From positions 1 to 64,000 of the forward strand of contig MESQ01000038.1 in assembly GCA_001771065.1 (NCBI GenBank): 64,000 nt of DNA, given 5' to 3'. The notes under the pieces are model-generated. The model did no database searches, was not told where the DNA came from, and saw nothing but the letters and a program-made list of their open reading frames with translations. Below, piece by piece: positions 42,333 to 52,074 of the stretch. Position 1 is the stretch's first letter, and the number at the start of each line of letters is the position of its first letter. The DNA is from Burkholderiales bacterium RIFOXYD12_FULL_59_19 (GTDB lineage Bacteria; Pseudomonadota; Gammaproteobacteria; Burkholderiales; Burkholderiaceae_C). Both the position numbers and the translations under genes were made by a program.

Positions 42333-44228
42333 TCAAGAATTGATCAAATCCTTGATCTGCTGCAAGGCAGCCGGGTCGTCCATGGTGGTCAGGTCGCCGG
42401 GATCGCGGCCTTCACACACTGCCGTGATGGCGCGGCGCAGGCACTTGCCGCTGCGCGTCTTGGGCAGCACGGTGACAAAGCGCACGCGGGCTGGCCGCGC
42501 CACTGCGCCCAGGTCCTTGTCCACGATTTTCATGATTTCGCCCTCCATCTTGAGGGCGCTGGCCTCATCGGCAATCAGGCTGGCGTCCTTGACCACGGCA
42601 AATGCCATGGCGACCTGGCCCTTGAGCTGGTCGGCCACACCCACCACCGCGACCTCGGCCACGTTGGGATGCGCCGAGATACTTTCTTCGATTTCGCGGG
42701 TGCCCAGTCGGTGGCCGGCCACATTGATCACGTCATCGGTGCGCCCCAGGATAAAGTAGTAGCCTTCTTCATCACGGATGCCCCAGTCGAAGGTACTGTA
42801 GATCATGCGCCCGGGAATGGTCGTCCAGTAGGTGCGGACAAAGCGCGCGTCATCGCCCCACACCGTTTGCAGGCAGCCGGGCGGCAGCGGGCCTTCGATG
42901 GCAACCACGCCCTTCTGGTTGGCGCCCTTGAGCTCTTCACCGGTCGCTTCATCAAGCAGTTTGACGTCGTAGCCATAGACCGCCTTGCCAGGTGAGCCGA
43001 ACTTGGTGGGCGCATCGTCCACCCCTTTGCAAATGCTCAGGATCGGCCAGCCCGTCTCGGTCTGCCAATAGTTGTCGACAATCGGTCGGCCCAGGCCTTC
43101 ACTGATCCACTGCGCAGTGGGCTGGTCGAGCGGTTCGCCCGCCAGGAACAAGGCTTTGAGCGTTGACAGGTCGTATTTTTTAAGCAGCGCCGGATCCTGC
43201 TTTTTCAGCACGCGAATGGCGGTGGGCGCGCTGAACATCACTGTGACCTTGTACTTTTCAACCAGGCTCCACCAGATGCCGCCATCGGGGCGGATTGGCA
43301 AACCTTCGTACATGATCGTCGCCATGCCCGCGATCAGCGGCCCGTAAATGATGTAGCTGTGGCCCACCACCCAGCCAATGTCACTGGTCGAGAAATAGGT
43401 TTCGCCCGCTTCGCCGCAGTAAATATGCTTCATGCTGGCAGCCAGCGCCACGGCGTACCCCCCGGTGTCACGCTGCACGCCCTTGGGCTTGCCGGTGGTA
43501 CCGCTGGTGTACAGCGTGTAGCTGGGGTGGGTGGCATCGACCCACTCACATTCGACCACGGCGTCCATGTGTTTTTCACGCAGGTCGGCCCACAGCTTGT
43601 CGCGCCCCGCGACCAATGCCATCGGCACCAGACCGCGATCGACCAACAACACCGATTCGGGCTTGTAGCTCGACAGACTGATGGCTTCGTCGAGCAGCGG
43701 TTTGTAAGCCACCGCCTTGCCGCCGCGTGACCCTGAATCTGCGCTGATAATGACTTTGGGCGCGGCATCTTCAATACGTGTCGCCAACGAGCCGGAAGCA
43801 AAACCGCCAAACACCACCGAGTGGATGGCGCCAATACGCGCACACGCCAGCATGGCAAACGCCGCCTGGGCGATCATGGGCATGTAGATCAAAACCCGGT
43901 CGCCCTTGGCCACGCCCAAGTCCTTGAGGATGGCGGCCATGCGCTGCACTTCGGCGTGTAATTCACGAAACGAATACACCTTTTCCTGATTGGTCTCGGT
44001 CGAGACAAAAATCAGCGCCGCCTGGTCGGCACGGTCTTTCAGATGACGGTCCACCGCGTTGTGGCACAGGTTGGTCACGCCGCCCACAAACCACTTGGCA
44101 AACGGCGGTTTGCTGTAGTCGCAAATCTGGGTCGGCTGAACTTTCCAGTCGATCAACTGGGCTTGTTCGCCCCAGAAACCGTCGCGGTCAGAGAGAGATC
44201 GTTGGTGAAATTCGGCGTATGTGGTCAT
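42333..44228 (-). CDS. prpE: Propionyl-CoA synthetase PrpE
   Basis: A 631-residue AMP-forming acyl-CoA synthetase. The PrpE-type N-terminus is MTTYAEFHQRSLSDRDGFWG. Core motifs: YTSGTTGKPKGVQRDTGGYA (A3), YWQTETGWPI (A5), FDWGIRDEEGYYFILGRTDDVINVAGHRLGT (A7/A8) and the C-terminal lysine region TRSGKCLRRAI. It activates propionate for the methylcitrate or related pathways. AGGAGA lies just before the ATG. It stands as a single gene between sucA and the repeat-bearing gap. Confidence 0.93.
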   Translation of the reverse strand: MTTYAEFHQRSLSDRDGFWGEQAQLIDWKVQPTQICDYSKPPFAKWFVGGVTNLCHNAVDRHLKDRADQAALIFVSTETNQEKVYSFRELHAEVQRMAAILKDLGVAKGDRVLIYMPMIAQAAFAMLACARIGAIHSVVFGGFASGSLATRIEDAAPKVIISADSGSRGGKAVAYKPLLDEAISLSSYKPESVLLVDRGLVPMALVAGRDKLWADLREKHMDAVVECEWVDATHPSYTLYTSGTTGKPKGVQRDTGGYAVALAASMKHIYCGEAGETYFSTSDIGWVVGHSYIIYGPLIAGMATIMYEGLPIRPDGGIWWSLVEKYKVTVMFSAPTAIRVLKKQDPALLKKYDLSTLKALFLAGEPLDQPTAQWISEGLGRPIVDNYWQTETGWPILSICKGVDDAPTKFGSPGKAVYGYDVKLLDEATGEELKGANQKGVVAIEGPLPPGCLQTVWGDDARFVRTYWTTIPGRMIYSTFDWGIRDEEGYYFILGRTDDVINVAGHRLGTREIEESISAHPNVAEVAVVGVADQLKGQVAMAFAVVKDASLIADEASALKMEGEIMKIVDKDLGAVARPARVRFVTVLPKTRSGKCLRRAITAVCEGRDPGDLTTMDDPAALQQIKDLINS

Positions 44229-44620
44229 GGGCTGTCTCCTGTGTTTATAAAACTGAATTCATAATTATGAGCCTTGAGCTTGCATGGTCCTGACGCAGGC
44301 TACCCCAATTGCCAAGCGCTTTATGGATGCGATTCAAAGTTGTGGGCTGGCCGTGGTCGATTCCAGGGCGTTGACTGGCGGCTTTCACGCACGGCACGGC
44401 GACTGGGCCATGCGCGTGCGGTTTTGGCGCGAAATCACGCGCGCCATTGCTGAAAAGTGTGCAGAATGCTTTCTGCGCGCGCCTTTCGCACCAAAGCCCG
44501 GTCACATGACCCAATCACCATGCCTCAAGGTAGTGCGACCCCACACAATTTGAATCACACGCGCGCACCATCCGGGCTACCTATTGCTGTCAAAATAAGA
44601 ATTGCCGTCATTGAAATTGG
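44229..44620. other. prpE upstream region with repeat, no gene
   Basis: A 392-bp gap. It contains the prpE leader with AGGAGA next to the ATG, the second copy of the 226-nt repeat (44331-44556) and a CATCCGGGCTAC fragment (44569-44580). The 89-residue ORF across the repeat is not supported as a gene because the other copy carries a stop in that frame and differences show no codon-position bias. Confidence 0.75.
44331..44556 (-). repeat. 226-nt structured repeat, copy B (inverted relative to A)
   Basis: Ends GATTCAAA and TTTGAATC and length 226 match copy A exactly, in reverse orientation. The longest conserved tract includes the complement of CCTTGAGGCATGGTGATTGG. The main stem reads TTTGGTGCGAAA with TTTCGCGCCAAA in the A orientation: relative to copy A the central A-U pair has become U-G with both bases changed, preserving pairing. 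In the second stem GGGTCATG now faces CATGGCCC, again compatible through a G-U pair. Confidence 0.8.
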
Positions 44621-45904
44621 CTATTTGATTTTCAGGTAGGACAAAACCCCCTGCCCAGCGCACACGCCGCTCGCCAGGCACGCGGTGAGTAAATATCCCC
44701 CCGTCGGCGCCTCCCAATCCAGCATCTCACCGGCGCAAAACACGCCCGGCAAAGACTCCAACATCAGCTGCTCGGTCATGGCTTCAAACAGCACACCCCC
44801 CGCACTGCTGATGGCTTCGTCGATGGGACGGGCTGCTGCCACCGTGATAGGCAAGGCCTTGATGGCCTGGGCCAGTTGCACCGGATCAGCCATTTGTGCC
44901 TTGCTCAACAGCTCATACAGAATGGCCGCCTTGATGCCTTCGATGTGCAGGCGGCTCTTGAGGTGGCTCGACAGCGAACGCGAACCGCGCGGGTGCTTCA
45001 CCTCGGCCAACACCCTCTCGTAAGGCATGTCAGGCAATAAATCCAGATGAAACGTGGCTGAACCACGGGCCAAAACTTCATCACGCAGCAAACCCGATAC
45101 GGCGTAAATCAAACTGCCCTCAAGCCCGGTAGCGGTCGCCACAAACTCCCCCTTGCGGGCAAACTCAAACCCTTGCGTGTTGCGGAAGGTAAGGGCCACG
45201 GACTTGAACGGAAGACCCGCAAAATGGTTGGAAAAATGCGCGCTCCAGCCATTTTGCACATCAAAACCACAATTGGCCGGCAGCAGTGGCGCCACCGCCA
45301 CACCTTTGGCTTGCAGCCAGGGCACCCAGGCACCGTTCGAGCCCAGACGGGCCCAGCTGCCACCACCGAGCGCCAGCACAACCGCATCCGCTTGCAGCTG
45401 GATCAGCCCCTGCACAGTGTCAAAGTCCAGCCAGGTGGCGTCTAGCGTGGTGTCAGTCCGGGTGGCAGAGGGTGCCGCTTGATGCCAGCCGGTCCAGCGG
45501 TGTCGCATCAAAAACGTCACAGGAAGGCCATTTTTAGGGTGACGCAGACGCGTCAACCAGGCCCGCAGCAGGGGTGCTGCCTTCATGTCAGCGGGGAAAA
45601 CCCGCCCGGAGCTACCGACAAAAGTCTCGATGCCGAGCGAGGCCGCCCAGGAACGCACGCAAGACGCGTCAAAGGTTTTAAAAATCGTCTCAATCTGCTG
45701 ACGGCGTTGGCCGTAACGGACGGCAAACAGGTCAGCAGGTTCAGAGTGGGTCAAATTCAAACCGCCTTTGCCTGCTAACAAAAATTTTCTGCCAATACTG
45801 GGCATGGCATCCAACAAGAGCACCTGCACACCCGCGCCCGACAACACCTCGGCCGCCATCAACCCGGCCGGACCGGCACCTACAACCATTACTGTTTTCA
45901 TCAT
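44621..45904 (-). CDS. FAD-dependent flavoprotein (HI0933/BaiN-like, PP_4765 type)
   Basis: A 427-residue oxidoreductase with an N-terminal dinucleotide fold (VMVVGAGPAGLMAAEVLSGAG), the family signature KGGLNLTHSEP, VFPADMKAAPLLRAWL, the internal DAVVLALGGGSWARLGSNG and C-terminal GVFCAGEMLDWEAPTGGYLLTACLASG. This is the TIGR03862-like branch of HI0933 flavoproteins; substrate is unknown. Two consecutive ATGs make the start ambiguous by one codon. Divergent from trxA across about 170 bp. Confidence 0.85.
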   Translation of the reverse strand: MMKTVMVVGAGPAGLMAAEVLSGAGVQVLLLDAMPSIGRKFLLAGKGGLNLTHSEPADLFAVRYGQRRQQIETIFKTFDASCVRSWAASLGIETFVGSSGRVFPADMKAAPLLRAWLTRLRHPKNGLPVTFLMRHRWTGWHQAAPSATRTDTTLDATWLDFDTVQGLIQLQADAVVLALGGGSWARLGSNGAWVPWLQAKGVAVAPLLPANCGFDVQNGWSAHFSNHFAGLPFKSVALTFRNTQGFEFARKGEFVATATGLEGSLIYAVSGLLRDEVLARGSATFHLDLLPDMPYERVLAEVKHPRGSRSLSSHLKSRLHIEGIKAAILYELLSKAQMADPVQLAQAIKALPITVAAARPIDEAISSAGGVLFEAMTEQLMLESLPGVFCAGEMLDWEAPTGGYLLTACLASGVCAGQGVLSYLKIK

Positions 45905-46074
45905 GACCTTGTATTTTTTGAGATCTGTCCATTAGAACCGCTCCAACAACTCGGAAATACCGTATGCAAACCCGAAGCAAGGACCTCAAAAAGCCCGGAA
46001 CATGCGACACGGTTTCGGTTTCTGTCACAATTTCGCCACTGTATGCTTTTCAAACTTTCAATTTAGGAAAAACC

Positions 46075-46407
46075 ATGGCGAGTGAACTGATCAAACATGT
46101 GTCCGATGCATCGTTCGAAGCCGACGTACTGCAATCCGATGTCCCCGTGCTGGTGGACTACTGGGCTGAATGGTGCGGCCCGTGCAAAATGATCGCACCG
46201 ATTCTTGACGAAGTGTCGACCGCCTACGAAGGCAAATTGCAAATTGCCAAAATGAATGTGGATGAAAATCGCGATATTCCGGCCAAGTTTGGCATTCGCG
46301 GCATCCCCACCCTCATGATCTTCAAAAGTGGCCAATTGGCAGCCACCAAAGTTGGCGCCATGAGCAAGGCCCAACTCACCACATTCATTGATCAGCAACT
46401 GGCATAA
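46075..46407 (+). CDS. trxA: Thioredoxin 1
   Basis: From the ATG at 46075 ([20 protein letters not shown]) it is 110 residues, with AGGAAAAACC upstream as ribosome-binding site; the track's 37 extra residues are leader. The redox motif is [16 protein letters not shown] and the cis-proline is in [13 protein letters not shown]. It is the general cytoplasmic protein-disulfide reductant. The trxA-rho order is common in Proteobacteria. Confidence 0.97.
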   Translation: MASELIKHVSDASFEADVLQSDVPVLVDYWAEWCGPCKMIAPILDEVSTAYEGKLQIAKMNVDENRDIPAKFGIRGIPTLMIFKSGQLAATKVGAMSKAQLTTFIDQQLA

Positions 46408-46443
46408 GCCTGCTTTTTTACCGAAACCCCGCGTACGTTTCGC

Positions 46444-46470
46444 GCCCGGTCATTCTGGCTGGGCTTTTTT
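46444..46470 (+). terminator. Rho-independent terminator after trxA
   Basis: GCCCGG and CTGGGC pair (with one G-U) around a 9-base loop, followed directly by TTTTTT. It lies 37 bases past the trxA stop and separates trxA from the rho leader. Confidence 0.7.
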
Positions 46471-46617
46471 CCTGTCATAATTCAAAGCACTCGCTGACCC
46501 CCATCCAGGGCCAGCTTGAGTCAGGGGCGCCAAGCCAATGCGACTTGAACCAGCACAAGTCCGTCGCGTCACAAAAATTCCCTCCCTGCAAAGACCACAC
46601 ATTCACCGGGCTACTCC

Positions 46618-47880
46618 ATGCATTTAAATGAACTCAAGGCACTGCACGTGTCAGAAGTCCTCAAACAAGCCGAAGATCTTGAGATCGAAAACACCGGCCG
46701 CATGCGCAAGCAGGAGTTGATGTTTGCCATCATTAAAAAGCGTGCCCGTGCCGGTGAGCAGATTTTTGCCGATGGTGTGCTGGAAATTTTGCCCGACGGT
46801 TTTGGTTTTTTGCGCAGCCCCGACACCAGCTACACCGCCAGCACCGACGACATCTACATCAGCCCCAGCCAGGTACGCCGCTTCAATCTGCACACCGGTG
46901 ACATGATCGAAGGCGAGGTACGCACCCCCAAGGACGGTGAGCGTTACTTTGCCTTGAACAAGCTCGAAAAGGTCAATGACGGCGGCCCCGAGGAAAACAA
47001 ACACAAGGTGATGTTTGAGAACCTGACACCGCTGTTCCCCAACGTGCAAATGCGCCTGGAACGCGACATCAAAGGCGAAGAAAACATCACCGGGCGCATC
47101 ATTGACATCATTGCACCCATCGGAAAAGGTCAGCGCGCACTGTTGGTAGCGCCACCCAAGAGCGGTAAAACGGTGATGATGCAGCACATCGCGCACGCCA
47201 TTTCTGCCAATTACCCTGACAGCCACATGATGGTGTTGCTGGTTGACGAGCGCCCGGAAGAAGTGACCGAAATGCAGCGCACCGTCAAGGGTGAGGTGAT
47301 TGCCTCCACCTTCGACGAACCCGCTGCCCGCCACGTGCACGTGGCTGAAATGGTGATCGAACGCGCCAAACGCCTGGTGGAACTGAAAAAAGACGTAGTC
47401 ATTTTGCTTGACTCGATCACCCGTCTGGCGCGTGCCTACAACAACGTGGTGCCGTCCTCCGGCAAGGTGTTGACCGGCGGTGTCGACTCCAACGCGCTGC
47501 AGCGCCCGAAACGCTTTTTGGGTGCCGCGCGTAATGTGGAAGAGGGCGGGTCCCTGACCATCATCGCCACGGCCCTGGTCGACACCGGCAGCCGCATGGA
47601 CGAGGTGATCTTTGAAGAGTTCAAGGGCACCGGCAACAGCGAAATTCACCTGGACCGGCGCCTGTACGAAAAGCGTGTGTTCCCGTCCATTCAACTCAAC
47701 CGCAGCGGCACCCGCCGCGAAGAGCTGTTGCTGGCCCCCGACATTCTGCAAAAAACACGCATCCTGCGCCAGTTTCTGTACAACATGGACGAAGTTGAAT
47801 CCATGGAAATGGTTCTCAAACAAATGCGTGCCACCAAAACCAACAGCGAGTTCTTCGACATGATGCGTCGGGGTGGCTGA
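46618..47880 (+). CDS. rho: Transcription termination factor Rho
   Basis: A 420-residue hexameric RNA helicase. N-terminal HTH-like [19 protein letters not shown], the cold-shock RNA-binding fold ([38 protein letters not shown]), Walker [13 protein letters not shown], Walker [18 protein letters not shown] loop and the R loop [14 protein letters not shown]. The 210-bp upstream region beyond the trxA terminator is long enough for the autoregulated leader known in other bacteria. Confidence 0.98.
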   Translation: MHLNELKALHVSEVLKQAEDLEIENTGRMRKQELMFAIIKKRARAGEQIFADGVLEILPDGFGFLRSPDTSYTASTDDIYISPSQVRRFNLHTGDMIEGEVRTPKDGERYFALNKLEKVNDGGPEENKHKVMFENLTPLFPNVQMRLERDIKGEENITGRIIDIIAPIGKGQRALLVAPPKSGKTVMMQHIAHAISANYPDSHMMVLLVDERPEEVTEMQRTVKGEVIASTFDEPAARHVHVAEMVIERAKRLVELKKDVVILLDSITRLARAYNNVVPSSGKVLTGGVDSNALQRPKRFLGAARNVEEGGSLTIIATALVDTGSRMDEVIFEEFKGTGNSEIHLDRRLYEKRVFPSIQLNRSGTRREELLLAPDILQKTRILRQFLYNMDEVESMEMVLKQMRATKTNSEFFDMMRRGG

Positions 47881-47978
47881 TCTATAATCTAACGTTTTAG
47901 CGAAAAGTACGAACGGCTTTGAATTGCGCAATGGGTTGCGCAAGGGCTGGCGCGGCTAACGCAACTGATGGAGAAATC

Positions 47979-48236
47979 ATGAAAGACGGCATTCACCCCA
48001 ACTACCGCGAAATTTGTTTCCTGGACTCGTCCAATGGCTTCAAGTTCGTGACCCGCTCTTGCGCCAACGCCAAAGAAATGATCAAAATGGAAGACGGCCG
48101 TGAACTGCCGCTGTTCAAGCTCGATACCTCCAGCGAGTCGCACCCCTTCTATACCGGCACACAAAAATCCGTGGACAACATGGGTGGCCGCGTGGAACGC
48201 TTCCGCAACCGCTTCGGCAAAACTGCTGCCAAGTAA
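47979..48236 (+). CDS. rpmE2: 50S ribosomal protein L31 type B
   Basis: An 85-residue L31 from the ATG at 47979 (MKDGIHPNYREICFLDSSNG); the track's 20 extra residues are removed. It lacks the zinc-binding CxxC of type A L31, and ends in NMGGRVERFRNRFGK, so it is the zinc-independent type B. In many bacteria the type B paralog substitutes when zinc is scarce, but here no zinc-type copy is in view. GGAGAAATC precedes the start. Confidence 0.95.
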   Translation: MKDGIHPNYREICFLDSSNGFKFVTRSCANAKEMIKMEDGRELPLFKLDTSSESHPFYTGTQKSVDNMGGRVERFRNRFGKTAAK

Positions 48237-48256
48237 GCAGAACTTAGCGCTTTGCC

Positions 48257-48290
48257 AAAGGCAGCCGGGTTATTCCGCGCTGCCTTTTTC
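48257..48290 (+). terminator. Rho-independent terminator after rpmE2
   Basis: AAAGGCAGC and GCTGCCTTT form a perfect 9-bp stem with a 13-base loop, continued by TTC and a T-rich tract. It lies 20 bases after the rpmE2 stop. Confidence 0.85.
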
Positions 48291-48325
48291 TTTGCGTTAA
48301 CCGTCATCGTTTTTCATCACACCCC

Positions 48326-50062
48326 GTGAATCAGCCCACGCCTGCCATCGTCGCGCAAGCCGGCGTCAAGCGCTTGCCGCGCCTTGCGCTGCTGCTGTTT
48401 TGCCTGGCTTATGTGTTGCCTGGTTTCCTGGGGCGTGCACCCTGGAAGCGCGATGACATCAGCACCTTTGGCTACATGGCCGAACTGGCCCGTGGTGCTG
48501 CGCACTGGTGGCAGCCCACGCTGGCTGGTATGGTGCCGGAAGTCGATGCCTTGCTGCCCTATTGGCTGGGCGCCTGGGCGATTCAACTGGCCCCCGCCTG
48601 GCTAACACCGGAACTGGCGGCGCGCCTGCCCTTTGTGCTGCTGCTGGTGCTGGCGCTGGTCGCCACATGGTATGGCACCTACTACCTGGCGCGCAGCCCG
48701 ATGGCGCAGCCGGTGGCTTTTGCCTTTGGTGGCGAGGCGCAGCCCACCGATTACGCGCGCGCCATTGCCGACGGCGGTTTGCTCGCCTTCATCGCCTGCC
48801 TGGGATTGGCCCAACTGGCCCATGAGACCACGCCGGCACTGACACAACTGTGTTTTACCGCCCTGCTGTTTTACGCCACCGCTGCTTTACCCTACCGTCC
48901 GCTGGCCCCGGGCTTTAGCGCCGGTGTGGCGCTGCTTGGGCTCACGCTGTCCGGGGCACCCTCACTCGCGCTGGCTTTGGGCCTGGGCTGCGCCATCCTC
49001 TACCTGCTGGCACCGCCGTCAGGCCATCTGAATGCACAGCACAAGAAGATCAGGGCAGCGGGCTTGGTGCTGCTGACACTGGCTTCTGCGGCTTTGGCTA
49101 CCGCGCTCAATTTGTGGCGCTGGCGCATTGAACTGCCCCGGGCAGATGCGGCGCAATGGCAAGCCTTGGGCCAGCTTTTTTTGTGGTTCACCTGGCCAGC
49201 CTGGCCACTTGCCCTCTGGACGCTGTGGCGCTGGCGCCGACAGCTTTTGCGGGCGCATTTCACCGGCTTGCATCTGTGGTTACCGGTCTGGTTTGTGGCG
49301 GTAGCCAGCGCAGCCACCTTGACCACCGCTGCGGCCGACCGCTCACTGCTGCTGGCCTTGCCTGCCCTGGCTGCCTTGGCCGCCTTTGCCTTGCCTACGC
49401 TGAGTCGCAGTGTGGGCGCGCTGATTGACTGGTTCACCCTGATTTTTTTCACCGGCTGTGCCCTGGTGATCTGGGTGGTATGGATTTCAATGCAAACGGG
49501 TTACCCGGCACAACCGGCTGCCAACGTGGCGCGGCTGGTGCCGGGCTTTGCGCACAGCTTTTCGCTGGCACCATTTTTGATGGCAGTAGCCGCCAGCATG
49601 GTATGGACCTGGCTGGTCAAATGGCGTGTCGGACGACATCAGGCAGCGATCTGGAAAAGCGTGGTGTTACCGGCCGGTGGCGCTGCCCTGAGCTGGCTGT
49701 TGCTCATGACCCTCTGGTTGCCACTGCTGGACTTTGCCCGCAGCTACACCCCGATGGTGCAATTGGTCACCGCCGCCATGCCGCCGTCACCCGGCTGCGT
49801 GGCAAGCTTGGGTTTGAACCGCGGTCAAATTACCGCCTTTCGGTTCCACGGACGGCTTGAACTCCAGGCGCTCGCTTCCAACAGCACCTGCCAATGGCTG
49901 ATCGCAGACATCGACACGGCACGCCAACACCCGGAAATCATTCCCGATACGATGTGGCAACTGCGTCGCTCAATGGGTCATCCGGCCGAACGGAAAGACT
50001 CACTGTGGCTGTATCAGCGCCAGCTGGCGGCACCACCCGCTGCGACGGAAAAACAAGGCTGA
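48326..50062 (+). CDS. Polytopic membrane glycosyltransferase-like protein
   Basis: A 578-residue protein with about ten or more hydrophobic segments and the early motif GRAPWKRDDISTFGYMAELA, which resembles the N-terminal catalytic-loop region of GT39/ArnT-like (PMT) glycosyltransferases, with acidic residues in the first periplasmic loop (RDD). Further segments include LALLLFCLAYVLPGFL, FVLLLVLALVATWYG and LLLALPALAALAAFAL. A GTG start is used. Acceptor and donor are unknown. Its last 125 bp overlap the convergent phoR tail. Confidence 0.75.
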   Translation: MNQPTPAIVAQAGVKRLPRLALLLFCLAYVLPGFLGRAPWKRDDISTFGYMAELARGAAHWWQPTLAGMVPEVDALLPYWLGAWAIQLAPAWLTPELAARLPFVLLLVLALVATWYGTYYLARSPMAQPVAFAFGGEAQPTDYARAIADGGLLAFIACLGLAQLAHETTPALTQLCFTALLFYATAALPYRPLAPGFSAGVALLGLTLSGAPSLALALGLGCAILYLLAPPSGHLNAQHKKIRAAGLVLLTLASAALATALNLWRWRIELPRADAAQWQALGQLFLWFTWPAWPLALWTLWRWRRQLLRAHFTGLHLWLPVWFVAVASAATLTTAAADRSLLLALPALAALAAFALPTLSRSVGALIDWFTLIFFTGCALVIWVVWISMQTGYPAQPAANVARLVPGFAHSFSLAPFLMAVAASMVWTWLVKWRVGRHQAAIWKSVVLPAGGAALSWLLLMTLWLPLLDFARSYTPMVQLVTAAMPPSPGCVASLGLNRGQITAFRFHGRLELQALASNSTCQWLIADIDTARQHPEIIPDTMWQLRRSMGHPAERKDSLWLYQRQLAAPPAATEKQG

Positions 50063-51353
50063 ATACAGAACCCTGACCCAGCCTGCTCTCAATCGACAAG
50101 TTGGCCCCATGGCGCTGCGCCACATGTTTGACGATGGCCAAACCCAGGCCGGTACCGCCGGTTTCACGCGAACGGCTGCGGTCCACGCGGTAAAAACGCT
50201 CCGTCAGGCGACCCAGGTGTTCAGCGGCAATACCTGGCCCGGTGTCGGTCACCGAAAAGACCAGGCCATCGTCCGCGCATGGCCGAACACTCACGATGAT
50301 GTGCCCGCCTGGCGGGGTGTAGCGCACGGCGTTGCTGACCAAATTGCCCATCGCACTGAGCAACTCGCTGGCCGTGCCTGCCAAAAACCCGTCAAAAGCA
50401 CAGTCAAAGACAAACTGATGGTCGGTCTTGTCGACCTCCCCCAACACCTGAGACAGCGACCTTGCATCATTTTCAAGCTGGCGCATCACGGTCGGCACGG
50501 ACACCCGTGCGTCGGTCCCCGGCGGGGCGCTGCCTTCGAGTTTTGACAACGTCAGCAAATCACTCACCAGGGTCTGCATGCGGTCGGCCTGCTGCGCCAT
50601 CAGCGCCAGATACTGTTGCCGTTCGGACTCTTCCAGGTGCAGCGTTTGCAAGGTTTCCACAAAACCGGCCAGCACCGTCAGCGGGGTCCGAATTTCGTGC
50701 GACACATTGGCCACAAAATCGCGCCGCATGGCCTCCGCCTGCTCCAGCACGGTAATGTCGCGCGACAACAGCAACTTACGCCCGTCACCATAAGGATGGA
50801 TCTGGACCGACAAGGTGACCGGCCTTGTGGGGCTACTTTCACGCCCCGGCATGGTCATACTGCTGCCGAAGTCGCCACTTGCCAGGTAACTGGCAAAAGC
50901 CGGATCACGCACCAGATTGCCAATGGTCTGCATCAGGTCACGCTGAAGATCGAGGCCAAAATGTGCGGCCGAAGTCTGGTTGCACCACTCAATGCGCGCC
51001 TCGCCGTCGAGCAACATGACGCCGTTGGGCGACACCTGCAATGCCGATAGAAAGTCATTCAGTCTGGCCTGGCTTTCAAGGGTCTGGCGTTCCCGATCAC
51101 GCAGCATGCGCCTTACCCGAGTCGTGATGTCACCCCAAACGCCAGCGACCGGACCGCTCTCTGCACCGCCGCCCAAACGCAGCCAGCTGAGAAATTGTCC
51201 GGCACGCGCACTGTCAAACAACATCCAGGACGATGCGGCAATGACCAGACCGATCGACATGGCATGGCTTTTGGGCCACAGCGTATCGACCCAGACACCC
51301 AACAGCGCACTGATCGACAAGTAGCCCAAAAAAAGAAAAAACCGGCCCAGCAT
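49938..51353 (-). CDS. phoR: Phosphate regulon sensor histidine kinase PhoR
   Basis: A 471-residue kinase with two short N-terminal membrane helices (FFLFLGYLSISALLGVWV; MSIGLVIAASSWMLF), a PAS domain (LSALQVSPNGVMLLDGEARIEWCNQTSA), the phosphoacceptor motif FVANVSHEIRTPLTVLAGFV, N box LVSNAVRYTPPGG and G boxes DTGPGIAAEH and GGTGLGLAIVKH. It controls PhoB according to phosphate flux through Pst/PhoU. A 30-residue tail beyond the ATPase domain runs into the convergent glycosyltransferase-like gene. phoB lies 13 bp upstream. Confidence 0.93.
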   Translation of the reverse strand: MLGRFFLFLGYLSISALLGVWVDTLWPKSHAMSIGLVIAASSWMLFDSARAGQFLSWLRLGGGAESGPVAGVWGDITTRVRRMLRDRERQTLESQARLNDFLSALQVSPNGVMLLDGEARIEWCNQTSAAHFGLDLQRDLMQTIGNLVRDPAFASYLASGDFGSSMTMPGRESSPTRPVTLSVQIHPYGDGRKLLLSRDITVLEQAEAMRRDFVANVSHEIRTPLTVLAGFVETLQTLHLEESERQQYLALMAQQADRMQTLVSDLLTLSKLEGSAPPGTDARVSVPTVMRQLENDARSLSQVLGEVDKTDHQFVFDCAFDGFLAGTASELLSAMGNLVSNAVRYTPPGGHIIVSVRPCADDGLVFSVTDTGPGIAAEHLGRLTERFYRVDRSRSRETGGTGLGLAIVKHVAQRHGANLSIESRLGQGSVFSLVFPSQRVVPPAGADTATVSLSVRPDDPLSDAVATSYRE

Positions 51354-51366
51354 GAACGCGCCAGAC

Positions 51367-52074
51367 TCAGGCCGGCTTTGCCAGCGCGGCGGCCACGGTC
51401 AAGCGATAACCGGCACCACGCACGGTTTCAATCATCTGTGCGGCCACACCCAGCGCTTCACGCAAACGCTTCACATGCACATCGACCGTGCGTTCTTCAA
51501 TGAAAACATGGTCGCCCCAGACCTTGTCAAGCAATTGTGAGCGGCTGTGAACACGCTCGGCATGGGTCATCAGGTAATGCAACAGCTTGAACTCAGTCGG
51601 CCCCAGTTTCAGCATTTGATCCTGAAACACCACGCGGTAGGTGGCGGCATCCAGACTCAGTTCACCAAGCACCACCAGCCCCTCATCCCGTTCCGGCGCG
51701 CGTCGGCGCAGCACGGCACGAATACGCGCCAGCAATTCCTTGGTGGAAAATGGTTTGGCAATGTAGTCATCGGCACCCGCATCCAGACCCGCCACCCGAT
51801 CCACCTCGTCGCCACGCGCAGTCAACATGATGATCGGAATCGCCTTGGTACGGGGGCGACCACGCCAACGCCGGGCCAAGGTCAAACCACTCTCACCGGG
51901 CAACATCCAGTCGAGCAAAATCACATCGGGCAAGACCGCATCCAGCTCGGCCTGCGCCGTGGCACTGTCCATGGCCCAGATCGGGCGAAAGCCGTTGTGC
52001 CGCAGGTTGACTGAAATCAGCTCGGCAATGGCGGGCTCATCTTCAACAATCAGCACACCTGGCAAACGTCTCAT
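51367..52074 (-). CDS. phoB: Phosphate regulon response regulator PhoB
   Basis: A 235-residue OmpR-type regulator. The receiver shows IVEDEPAIAELISVNL, the phosphoacceptor in VILLDWMLPGESG and the lysine in DDYIAKPFSTKEL. The winged-helix domain has LGPTEFKLLHYLMTHAERV and ERTVDVHVKRLREALG. It binds PHO boxes, three of which I find downstream in this window. Its start overlaps phoU by 4 bp. Confidence 0.95.
   Translation of the reverse strand: MRRLPGVLIVEDEPAIAELISVNLRHNGFRPIWAMDSATAQAELDAVLPDVILLDWMLPGESGLTLARRWRGRPRTKAIPIIMLTARGDEVDRVAGLDAGADDYIAKPFSTKELLARIRAVLRRRAPERDEGLVVLGELSLDAATYRVVFQDQMLKLGPTEFKLLHYLMTHAERVHSRSQLLDKVWGDHVFIEERTVDVHVKRLREALGVAAQMIETVRGAGYRLTVAAALAKPA

Noticed and set aside
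44284-44553. 89-residue ORF within repeat copy B
   Set aside because: Copy A has a TGA in the same frame and the differences between copies are not biased to third codon positions, so no protein selection is visible.
46651-47943. 430-residue minus-strand ORF across rho
   Set aside because: Antisense shadow of rho with low-information composition.
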